Below the pieces are notes generated by a model that saw nothing but the letters and a program-made list of their open reading frames with translations, had not been told where the DNA came from and did no database searches. Positions 22,101 to 34,100 of a stretch of 64,000 nt of DNA are shown piece after piece; position 1 is the first letter of the stretch, and each line of letters opens with the position of its first letter. Origin of the DNA: Limnomonas spitsbergensis (taxonomy: Eukaryota; Chlorophyta; Chlorophyceae; Chlamydomonadales); contig JAYJMM010000120.1 of NCBI GenBank assembly GCA_037349105.1, positions 1,881,001 to 1,945,000 on the forward strand, in the 5' to 3' direction. The position numbers and the translations under genes were made by a program.

Positions 22101-25100
22101 CCTATCCCCCATCCCCCCATCCCTCCCTCATCCCCCCCTATCCCCCACCCCTCATTCCTCAACCCCCATCCCGCCTCATCCCCCCTCATCCCTCATCCCC
22201 CCTCATCCCTCATCCCCCATCTCATTATGTTGAAGAGATCCACCACCGTGCTGTACAGCTCGATGGCTTGATAGACGCCCATCCCCCTCATCCCCCATCC
22301 CCCCCCATCCCCTCATCCCGCCCGTCTCACCATGTTGAAAAGATCCACCACCGTGCTGTACTGCCCGATGGCTTCATAAGCGCCCATCATCGCGCGGCAC
22401 AGGCCCGCATCCACATGCATGAACTGGCCGTGGTGATGGGTGACGACCTGCAGGTGCAAGCACATAGAAATGAGATGGAGTGTGTAAGTGAGCAGGGGAG
22501 GAGGGCAAGGTGGGGAGGGTTTGATCGAGGGAACTGGTCGTGGTGATGGGTGACGACCTGCGGGTGCGAGCACTTAGTCACCAGGCTGGATGTGTGAGGT
22601 GGCAGTGGGGGAAGGGCAAGCTTGGCAGGGAAAACTGGAGAGGGTTGGGGAGCAGCTAGGGAGAGAGGGCAGCTTTCACCATGGCCTCTATTTTGCCTTT
22701 GGACCGGACTGTATTTTTGTCTGGGTGCAAAAATGATAACCTCAGTATGCAACAAGGCACTTGTGGAAACCTGGCACAGAAATGATGGCCAACAAGACCA
22801 AAGCGGTAATTGTACCGCATATGCTGATACTATGGACACCTGTTGGACCCTCCAATTTTCACGGGTCGGAAAATGACAGCAATTTTGGGTCCTCCCACTG
22901 TAAAACAAACGAAAAACAAGGGGGGCCGCAATGGATAGCTGAAGCGAAACATGAGATTTCAAGCATCTCCCAAATAATTTGCCGATCTTTCCTCAGCTGG
23001 CATTCATTAAGTCAGAGCATGGACCAAGACCAGCTCCTCGTAACCATGTTCCTATCTTTTGCCATCTACCGTATATCCCTACCTTTAGCAGGTTGCGCAA
23101 GGCGGAAAGCTTGGCGGCAAGCAACTCCTTACGACTGCTACTATCACAGCCATCGCCTCTGACCGTGTCACTCGTGGTCCTGGCCTGGTCCTCGACCCTC
23201 TGGAACAGGCCCGTGAAGAGCGACAAGGGCGGACGGGTGGGACTCTCCGGCCTGGGGTGGTGGTGGAGAGAAACAGAGGGAAAGGGAGGCATAAATTCAA
23301 GTGGGAGGCATAACTGCGACTTTCCCCTGGATTTTAATTTTGCAGGATTTTGCAGTCCTCTGGGATGGTGAATTTAATTTAAACAGTGCCCATTGCTGAG
23401 GGAAGGGGTGGAAGGCTGGAAGGTGGGGAAGGGAGGCAGGGAAGGGAGGGGGGGAAGGGAGGCTGGGAGGGGGGAAGGGAAGGCAGGGAGGGGGGAAAGG
23501 AGGCTGAGAGGGGGGGAAAGAGGGCTGGAAGGCGGGGGAGAAGAGGGCTGGAAGGGGAGGAGGGAAGGCAGGGAGGGGGTAAAAAGGAGGCTGGTGGGTG
23601 GGGGAGAAAGTCGGGAGGGACAAGGTGGCCCGCTAAATCGGCTACCGATCCGGGATGGGTAAATTCGACACCTTATGAACACTGCTCCACAATAAACCGA
23701 TAGCAGGCTTCAAGCTGAATGACGGCCCCAGGGGGAAAACGTTCCTGTGGAGAGCATGAAGAGCATCCAAGACGCATATCCAAAGCTCTTTTTATTTCTT
23801 CTCACGACTTTTCGAGTTACCTGTGTTTATATTCAACACAGCGAAGCCCAGGAACGCCCCGCTGTGCTCACGCAATCTCATGTGGCAATTCAAATATATG
23901 TTCGAATTCAAATATATGTTCGAATTCAAATATATTTTTGAATTCAAACATCTAGACCGGTAGAGAGGACGCTTCAGCACGTTCCTACCTGCACATGAAG
24001 CTCAGCACGTTGATAGCTTCCTCCCAGTGCCCCTGCTGCGCGTAGGCGTTGACAGCCAGCGTGTAAATGTTGTTGCTCGGTTGCACCCCACAGTCACGCA
24101 TGTGCTCAAATAGCTGGGACACCTTCAGAATAATAACAAAAGGGGCCAGTAATTGGTACACCATATACATGAGGGTAACAACTGAACCTGGATTGTTCTG
24201 GAGCCTGAAGGCAATGAGTTAGCTGACCTGTAGCTGACCTGTATCTGACATGTATCTGACCTGTAGCTGACCTGTAGCTGACCTGTAGCTGAGCCATGAA
24301 ATACAAATGAGGGAGCCACCTGTTTGGTAAAAAACGCGGTCTGTGGCGACCAAAAGGCAAAGCCAACGACAAATTGGGGAAGAGGTCACACCAACTGAAC
24401 AGCTTAGCGACAGATCCGCACAGCCTCATCATGTGTGGCATGTAGGACATCATGTGGGCGCTCATCATCATGCATACATGTCCAAGGGTTGAGGGTTTAG
24501 TGCTAGGGTTAAGAGCTCAAGATTGAGGGTTTACGGCTATGGATCAGGCTTCGTGATATAGGGTAATCTCACCATGTGTGGCTCATCGCGTGCCATATGG
24601 GCCCCCATCATCATGCCGAAGGTGGTGGCGTTGGGTCGGGCAGGGCCGTGCGGCTGGGACAGGGTGCGGAACAGCCGCACCGCCTCACTCCAGTCGCCCT
24701 GCAGGTAATTCAGGGAGGGGAACACCCATGAACAGTATGGACAGGGGGGGGCCCTGATAAAAAGTGTGGACAGGGTGTGGAACAGCCGCACCGCCTCACT
24801 CCAGTCGCCCTGCAGGTAATTCAGGGAGGGGAACACCCATGAACAGTATGGACAGGGGGGGGCCCTGATAAAAAGTGTGGACAGGGTGTGGAACAGCCGC
24901 ACCGCCTCACTCCAGTCACCCTGCAGGTGAATCGAGGTCCTCAGTCTTGAGGGGAAATATGAACCAGGGGAATGGCTGTGCAATTGAAGTGCAGGTGGTA
25001 GCAGGTACCCTAATCTGCAGGTTGACCAGGATCGTCAGTCTCTGATAGGTGAATAAACAGGGCATGGGAAGTGCATTACTAGACCCTAAACCGTAAACCA

Positions 25101-28100
25101 GGACATTGGCAGTGCACTACCGGAACTTTGAAGATGAAAGCACATGCTAACTGCAAGTCTGCGCCCTCCTTGCCTCAACTGCCAACTGCCAACTGTGACC
25201 AGTTACCAACTGCCAACCGGCAACTGCCAACAACCCAAAATCAACTAACACCCACCATATATCCGCATTGGCCTGACTCCATCGCTCACCATATCGGAAT
25301 TTGATAAATTCCGAACGTTGGAAGCACTATGAATTGTGTTGGGAGCTTTAAAAAACTCGAACGTTGGGAGCATTCCGATTTTCGAACGTTGGAAGCGTTA
25401 TATCCTCCCAGTAACCTGTAACCTGCTGAAATCCTGGACAGGTTTGCCCTCTGAACCCTCAAACCTCAACATACCCTGCCGTCTTCCCATCTAGTGCAGC
25501 AGAGCCTGCAGGAATGTCCGATCGGCAGAATCTTTAACATTCTGACCTTCAGAAAAAAGTGAAAAAGGTAGGTTCAGCCAGAAATAAATGTACTTCCCAA
25601 ATCCACCCTGTCTTACCTTCCAATTTGGGCTGACGTTGGGCAGCAATGTCTGTCCGTCCCCATTGGATTTAGTTTTGTGGGCAGGGAGTGACCTTCGCCC
25701 AAAGCCCTAAACCTGAACCTCCAACCCACTACCTGAACCCAACATCTCAGATCCTTCCTTTCTGATCTCCTGACCTAATTGAGTCCCGTTGGATTCATGT
25801 TTTCTACCAACGGTTGAAATACATCCAAAGCCCTTAACCTAGACCTTAAAAAAACGAACCCACTACCGTACCGAAGATCCTCCCTCTCCCATCTTCCTAC
25901 CTCGTGCAGCAATGCTTGAAGGTACGCATTGTTGCATGTGCACTAGGAAAACACACAAAGCCTGAAACCTGAATCCCTCAAAACCTCGGACCTGAGGCCC
26001 GTACCAGGGATCCCTCCTCTCCTACACCCTCCTACCTCGTGCAGCTACATCACCCTCCCTCGTGCAGCTACATCATGCAGCTACCTTGTGCAGCTTCCCC
26101 GTGCAGCTACAATTCCCTACCTCGTGCAGCAATGCTTGAAGGTATGCGTTGGCGCAGGTGACATGGACCTCCAGCCCACTCTCACGCAGCCAACCCCAGG
26201 CCTCGCGCACACGTGCGCTGTCCAGCGCCTCCGATGAGATGCAGATCAGGGTCCCAAAGGTAGCGACGGTGGCTTCAACTCCGCGCTGACGCATCAGATT
26301 GTACACCTGTATTGAGGCAGGAGGTAAGGGGAGTGGCACAGGTCAAGACCTGGCTCCCTTCTCTCGTGTGACTAGCAAGATTTGTCTCTTCGGGGCTAGA
26401 GAATCCAGCACCCTCAACCCTCAAACCTCAAACCTACACCCCAGAACACTTGGCAGACTTGCCTCCTCCCCCCCTCTCCCCCCCCAGCAGCAGCATGGTC
26501 CATACTCTCCATACAGTGTTCTCTTTCCCCTCGAGCATTGCATCCCCACTCCCCAGAAGCCCTGACCCCTATCTCCAGCTGCCTGTCCCCCCAGTTCCCC
26601 CCCCCCCACTAGACCCCTCCGACCAGCACCATATGTCCTTTTGACCTCACGACATTCCTGCCCCCCCCCATCCTTGCCCATGACCAACCTTGTAGCCCAG
26701 GCTGAATTGTCTTGCCTTGCTACATGCCTCCCGCACCCCTCTCCTTCCCCTTTTGTCGGGAACTGCAAGAGCCTCGGATATCTATGCACTATGACCTTTT
26801 AGCCCAGGCTGACTTGTCTTGCATTGCCACATGCCTCCCTCAACCCTCTCTCTCACCATTTTCCCCAGCCCACCTTGTAGCCCAGGCTGACTTGTCTTGC
26901 ATTGCCACATGCCTTGATGACCGTGTTGTATGAGACGATGTCGGGGCACAGCTCCCCGCCACACCGCCACATGAGCTCCAGGAGACGCAGGGCCTTGCGC
27001 CATTGAGTGGGCTGGGCCCGGGCGTAGGCAGCCAGCAGAGCATTGCAGCACACCCTGAAGGGGGAAGTCCGACTAAGTCAGATGGTGGGGGAGGGGAAGG
27101 GGGGGGGGGCAAGGGGCGAAGAGGGGAAAGGGTGGCGAGGGGCTGGAAGTGGAGGGCGGGGGACAAGGGGGGGAAGTGGAGGGAAGGGAGGGGGGCGAGG
27201 GGGAGCTTCAGCAGATTCAGGGCCTTGCTTGGCTGGGTGGAGCGGGTGCCGGCGTAGGCAGCTGATATAACCTTGGTGGCAAGCCCTGCAAGGGAGGTGC
27301 GGGTGCAGGGAGGCCACACTGGCCAATAAATGGGACCAAGGCATGACAGTAGCTATTGGACCCATTCTCGCTCTCCTGTATCTATCCTGCCTGTCACACC
27401 TGTTGGGTGCTCTCTCGTTCTCCTGTACCTATCCTGCCTGTCACACCTGTTGGGTGCACTCTCGTTCTCCTGTACCTATCCTGCCTCTCACACCTGTTGG
27501 GTGCACTCTCGCTCTCCTGTACCTATCCTGCCTGTCACACCTGTTGGGTGCTCTCTCGTTCTCCTGTACCTATCCTGCCTGTCGCACCTGTTGGGTGCAC
27601 TCTCGTTCTCCTGTACCTATCCTGCCTGTCGCACCTGTTGGGTGCACTCTCGCTCTCCTGTACCTATCCTGCCTGTCACACCTGTTGGGTGCACTCTCGT
27701 TCTCCTGTACCTATCCTGCCTGTCACACCTGTTGGGAGCACTCTCGCTCTCCTGTACCTATACTGCCTGTCACACCTGTTGGGTGCACTCTCGCTCTCCT
27801 GTACCTATCCTGCCTGTCACACCTGTTGGGTGCACTCTCGCTCTCCTGTACCTATCCTGCCTGTCACACCTGTTGGGTGCACTCTCGCTATCCTGTACCT
27901 ATCCTGCCTGTCACACTTGTTGGGTGCACTCTCGTTCTCCTGTACCTATACTGCCTGTCACACCTGTTGGGTGCACTCTCGTTCCTGTACCTATCCTGCC
28001 TGTCACACCTGTTGGGAGCACACTCGTTCTCCTGTACCTATACTGCCTGTCACACCTGTTGGGTGCACTCTCGCTATCCGGTACCTATCCTGCCTCTCAC

Positions 28101-31100
28101 ACCTGTTGGGTGCACTCTCGCTCTCCTGTACCTATACTGCCTGTCACACCTGTTGGGTGCACTCTCGCTCTCCTGTACCTATCCTGCCTGTCACACCTGT
28201 TGGGTGCACTCTCGCTCTCCTGTACCTATCCTGCCTGTCACACCTGTTGGGTGCACTCTCGTTCTCCTGTACCTATACTGCCTGTCACACCTGTTGGGTG
28301 CACTCTCGCTCTCCTGTACCTATACTGCCTGTCACACCTGTTGGGTGCACTCTCGTTCTCCTGTACCTATCCTGCCTGTCACACCTGTTGGGTGCACTCT
28401 CGTTCTCCTGTACCTATCCTGCCTGTCGCACCTGTTGGGTGCACTCTCCTTCTCCTGTACCTATCCTGCCTGTCACACCTGTTGGGTGCACTCTCGCTCT
28501 CCTGTACCTATCCTGCCTGTCACACCTGTTGGGTGCACTCTCGCTATCCGGTACCTATCCTGCCTCTCACACCTGTTGGGTGCACTCTCGCTCTCCTGTA
28601 CCTATCCTGCCTGTCACACCTGTTGGGTGCACTCTCGTTCTCCTGTACCTATCCTGCCTGTCACACCTGTTGGGTGCACTCTCGCTATCCGGTACCTATC
28701 CTGCCTCTCACACCTGTTGGGTGCACTCTCGTTCTCCTGTACCTATCCTGCCTGTCACACCTGTTGGGTGCACTCTCGCTCTCCTGTACCTATCCTGCCT
28801 GTCACACCTGTTGGGTGCACTCTCATTCTCCTGTACCTATCCTGCCTGTCACACCTGTAAGGAGCACTCTCGTTCTCCTGTACCTATCCTGCCTGTCGCA
28901 CCTGTTGGGTGCACTCTCGCTCTCCTGTACCTATCCTGCCTGTCACACCTGTTGGGAGCACACTCGTTCTCCTGTACCTATACTGCCTGTCACACCTGTT
29001 GGGTGCACTCTCGTTCTCCTGTACCTATACTGCCTGTCACACCTGTTGGGTGCACTCTCGCTCTCCTGTACCTATTCTGCCTGTCACACCTGTTGGGTGC
29101 ACTCTCGTTCTCCTGTACCTATCCTGCCTGTCACACCTGTTGGGTGCACTCTTGTTCTCCTGTACCTATCCTGCCTGTCACACCTGTTGGGTGCACTCTC
29201 GTTCCTGTACCTATCCTGCCTGTCACACCTGTTGGGTGCGCTCTTCTTGGTGTTCAGGCTGCTGGTGCGGAGTAGGCTGCGATGCATCGGGGCGCTCCCG
29301 CCGCCGCCGCCACTGTAGGGCATGCTGCTGGTGCGCTGAAGAGGAGACTTCGGGGCACATACACATAAGCCGTTAAATAACAGCAAATATCGGCAAACAT
29401 TTACACACACGTTATCACACTAGGTTGTAGGCTTTTAACAGCTCCATCTCTAGACACATCAAACAGGGGGTGTCAGTGGGACCAGCTGGTGGATGGGGTT
29501 GGGGGTTCAGCGCCTAAACTCGGCATTCACAGGCAGGGTATTGATGAGGGTTGTGCTGGGAAGGGGGGGGGTGGGCAGGGCGAATCAGGCAAGCAGGCAA
29601 GTAGGCAAGTAGGCAAACACTCCAGCAGGCAAGCAGGTGATGAAACATCAGGTCAAGGTACCACGGTAGATTTGATTTGCCATCTTGAGGGGAAGAATCA
29701 AGAAGTCAGTCAAATAACGCTACAAGTAGATACCATGTTAGATATAATAACAATACTATACAATACAATTACAAGTACAAGGAATGGGTCAAATATTGTT
29801 AGATGCAATGCTAGATACAATTAAGGCAGTATATACAATGTTATATTCAAATCATACAACGTTAAGGGTAGGTGCAATGTTATATTCAAATCATACGATG
29901 TTAGATAAAGGGTAGGTACAATGTTATATTCAAATCATACAATGTTAGATAAAGGGTAGGTACAATGTTATATTCAAATCATACAATGTTAGATAAAGGG
30001 TAGGTACAATTTAGATTCAAATCATCCAATGTTAGATAAAGGGTAGGTACAATGTTAGATTTTATGTTACAATGTAAGATTCCATGAAGGGAGTCGGATA
30101 ACAGATTGAATCTGTAAAGGGATTCAGATACAATTAAGTTATAATAGTTAAGGGATTCAGATACAATGAAGGGAGTCAGGTAACAGAAAGGCAGGTGGTG
30201 TCTCTGTGCTTTCCGGTGCTGCATGCTGCCATCAGAAAATAAGTCAGAAAACCATAATGATCGCTTTCGTACTAAAAATGGTCGCCGCCGGTCGATAAAT
30301 ATTGTTTCAATAGTTTCCTCTCCCCTCCAGGTACCTTCACTGTGAGGGAATGCCAAGCACATCTCAAGTGTGGCTCCAGCTTTGAGGTTAGGTTTCAGGT
30401 TACGCGGAACTGGTATACGGTATGCTGACAATGCACCTCCTGGGGCTGCTGCTGCCACTGCGGACATTCCGCCTAATCCAGGGTATAGGGTACAGGGTTC
30501 AGTATATGGTTAGGGATTAGGGTCTAGGGTCAAGGGTTTAGGGTGACTTGGTCCAAGCTGACAACCCACCATCGGAGGCTGCTGCTGCTGCTGTAGGGAG
30601 CTTCCTGCCGCGTCGCATTTCCCTCCTGATCCTATCAGCAGCGCCAAGCTGCCCTGCAGCTCCGCCCCAACCACGCCTCCCGGGAACAGCGCGTTCAGGT
30701 TGCAGGCCGCCTGCTCAATGGCCTCGGGGCTGCTGCCTGAGGAAGCCGACATGAAGTTGATGGCCGCAGTGATGGCGGCGGCCGCAGCGGCGGTGGAGGC
30801 CGAGGCGACGGGAGTGCTGGAGTGACTGCCTCCTCCCTGTTGTGGCATGTTGGTGAAAGGGGGGTCGCAGGAAGTGTGAAAGAGAATATGGCGGGGAGGG
30901 AGGGGAGGGAGGGGTCCCTAGGGTGAGAAATAATGGTACGTCTGCAAGGGCGTGAAGGTGATAGACAAGGTGCAGCATGGGCCAAGCTGCGTCCATGCCA
31001 CTAGTTTATATGGCAGCCGTGCCCTTGCTACAGCATAGAGCATGGTACCAAAACCAGTATGCTCCTTTCTGGTATTTGTTTGATTATTAGTTTGCCTACC

Positions 31101-34100
31101 GTTAGTTTTTTGTTCACTTGCGAGCATAGCATGTCCTTCATTTGTTTTCTTCGTTTTGCTTACCGTACCACACGCTCATGTCTGCACGGTACCCCATGTT
31201 GTCTGCTTACTGACCTGGGGGTTGAGCGCGTTGCCACTTCCCACGGCTGAGCCACCGGTAGACAGGCTGCCGGAGCACTCATCAATACTGCGCCTGCAAA
31301 GCAAACAGCCGAGCAATGAAATGGAACGGGTCTACATCCGCAGAATCATGGCCAATGCATGAGGACTCAACCTGCACAGTTGAGACTGCCCAACTACACA
31401 CCCAAATGCCCGCCAGCCAGCCCACCGGCCCTCCACCCGCTCAAAATGCTAGCCAGCCAACCCACCAGCCCGCCCACCCGCTCAAATGCCCACCGGCCAG
31501 CCCACCAGCTCAATGCCCACCAGCCAGCCCACTGGCCCGCCCACAAGCCCAAATTCCCGCCGGCCCGCCCACCCGCTCAAATGCCCACCCGCCAGCCCAC
31601 GTGCCAGCCCACGTGCCCAAGTACCCGTCAGCCCACAAGCCCAAATGCCCACTGGCCCGCCCGCTGTGCACCTACCCGCCCGCCAGCCCACCGGCCCGCC
31701 AGCCAGCCCCTTGCGCACCCACCTGATCTGCGTCCCCTGGGGCGTCGAAGGCCCCAGACACTCCCACGCAGAAAACTCCCCGGGAGCGCTGTGCAGCAGG
31801 CCGGTGGCCGAGCCCTGAACCGCAGCAGCACCCATCCTGGCATCCCAAGGCTGCTGCGGCATCTGCTGCTGTTGGCTGCTGGGGGAGCCCGGCAGGGAAG
31901 AAGCTGCAGCAGCTGCAGCGGCGGCCGCCCACGGGCCTACCTGCTGCGAGCCTGCTGGCAGCGCGGCCGAGCTCGCGGCTGTCGCCATTGCGTGGGATGG
32001 ACCGAGCAGCGGCTGCTGGGCAGGGGAGGCGCCGGGGGTGGCCGCGGTTGGAGATTTTGTGAGAGCCACAATCACCCCTTCTGCCCTGGCCCTGCGTGTA
32101 GAAAAGCATTGAGAGATATGAGGTGTGACTAAACACAATTATGTGTGATTATGTGTGATGTCACTGATATGTGTGAATGCGTTTTGCCGGAAGTAGTTGT
32201 GGGCAGGTGTGGTAGGTAATACTAGCATGCATGTATAATTCAGCAGCCAGGCGGCGGACAGCAGGAGGACTCGCCTGTTGGTCATATCGAGCGGCAGGCC
32301 TTTCCCCACATTCAGCAACTGGTCAGCTTCATCGGCTGCCGCTGCTGCCGCCTGCCCCTGAGCCAGGTCCTCCTCGTCCATACACTGAAGCAGGACCTTG
32401 AAGGTGGGGTGGTCCTGATACATCTGGATAAAGACCTGTGACAGGGGAGGGAGCGAGGGGAGGGAGGGGGCTGATACATCTGGATAAAGACCTGTGACAG
32501 GGGAGGGAGCGAGGGGAGGGAGGGGGCTGATACATCTGGATAAAGACCTGTGACAGGGGGGGGAGCGAGGGGAGGGAAGGGGCTGATACATCTGGATAAA
32601 GACCTGTGACAGGGGAGGGAGCGAGGGGAGGGAGGGGGCTGATACATCTGGATAAAGACCTGTGACAGGGGGGGGAGCGAGGGGAGGGAAGGGGCTGATA
32701 CATCTGGATAAAGACCTGTGACAGGGGAGGGAGCGAGGGGAGGGAGGGGGCTGATACATCTGGATAAAGACCTGTGACAGGGGGGGGAGCGAGGGGAGGG
32801 AGGGGGCTGATACATCTGGATAAAGACCTGTGACAGGGGAGGGAGCGAGGGGAGGGAGGGGGCTGATACATCTGGATAAAGACCTGTGACAGGGGAGGGA
32901 GCGAGGAGAGGGAGGGGGTTGATACATCTGAATAAAGACCTGTGACAGGGGAGGGAGCGAGGGGAGGGAAGGGGCTGATACATCTGGATAAAGACCTGTG
33001 ACAGGGGAGGGAGCAAGGGGAGGGAGGGGGCTGATACATCTGGATAAAGACCTGTGACAGGGGAGGGAGCGAGGGGAGGGAGGGGGCTGATACATCTGGA
33101 TAAAGACCTGCGAGAGGGTAGGGGTGAGGGGGGTTGTGGTCCTGATACGTCGGAATAAACACCTGCGAAGGGGCAGCTGAGTGGGAATGGGGTGTTCCTG
33201 ATACGCCTGGATGGGGAACCATGATAATTCCATTATTTCCATTTGTTTCCAGATTTTTATAATTTTGACAACAACAAAACGATCATTGCAGCGCTGTTGC
33301 GGTGGCTGTGGTTCTATGCTGAAACAATAACTTGAAAATGCTATCATATGCCATGGTGAGGCCTTCCCTGTGACATGCAAGGCCGCCCTCTTTGGCCCCA
33401 CCGCCCCCACCTGCTCGGCCAGCTGCCACTGGCCCCCCTTGTCCAATGCCGTGATCAGGGAGCAGCACGTCACGGCATCACACTCGATACCAGCATTGCA
33501 CATGTGATTGAAGACATCAATGGCTGCATGAAGGGCAAGAAAAAGGTGGTGGAGAGAGGTGGTTGAGAAAGGAGGTAGAGAAAGGTGGTTGAGAGAGAGA
33601 GGTAGTTGAGAAAGGAGGTAGAGAAAGGTGGTTGACAGAGAGAGGTAGTTGAGACAGGAGGTAGAGAAAGGTGGTTGAGAAAGGTGGTTAGGGATCAGTA
33701 CTTTGATGCCAGCGTTGCACATGAGATTCAATACATCAATGGCTGCAAGGAGGGCAAGAGAGAGGTGGTTAGGGATCAGATGGACGCATCAAGAGATGCG
33801 TTTTGAGCGTTCAAAAAGTGGGAAGATACATCAATAGCTGCGTACGGAACGTTGAATGTGCGCAAGCTTGCGTAAGGTAAGCTTGCATAAGCTTGCCTTA
33901 ACCCTAAACCCTTAACCCTAAACCCATGCTATAGGACGCACAGATGCTCACCCAAGGACCACTGCCTCCCCTTGGCCAGTGCGCTGATCATGGCACTGTA
34001 GGTGATGGCGTCGCGCTGCAGCCCCCACACCTCCATGTCGTGAAACACCTGGGGGGGAGCAAGCAAGCACCCCGAATGGAGAACAATCGACTCAGATTGG

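Larger units (their letters stand above)
21252..27054 (-). other. Second PPR block (exons 13-19)
   Basis: Successive exons give helical-pair units of about 35 residues: NALLAAYARAQPTQWRKALR, IVSYNTVIKACGNARQVSLG, TVATFGTLICISSEALDSA, GDWSEAVRLFRTL with ATTFGMMMGAHM, then LFEHMRDCGVQPSNNIYTLA with NAYAQQGHWEEAINVL, then CRAMMGAYEAIGQYSTVVDL and VVLRALCHSCQWGRVEPLI. The spacing, the conserved Asn/Ala helix starts and the G-x-W helix turns are those of PPR motifs. Exon borders often fall near the middle of a motif. Confidence 0.85.

Noticed and set aside
22034..22546. Plus-strand frame of 170 codons with Pro/His repeats
   Set aside because: It is antisense to PPR exon 18 and made of C-rich intron filler (CATCCCCC units).
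27330..29318. Three overlapping plus-strand open frames of 505-662 codons
   Set aside because: They are made entirely of the 47-bp repeat, which lacks stops in all three plus frames. No unique sequence, start context or domain exists.
32139..33731. 530-codon minus-strand frame read as one protein
   Set aside because: It runs through the 56-bp acceptor array and two introns. Only the ends (VFIQMYQ.. and IDVFNHM..) are PPR exons, joined by splicing.
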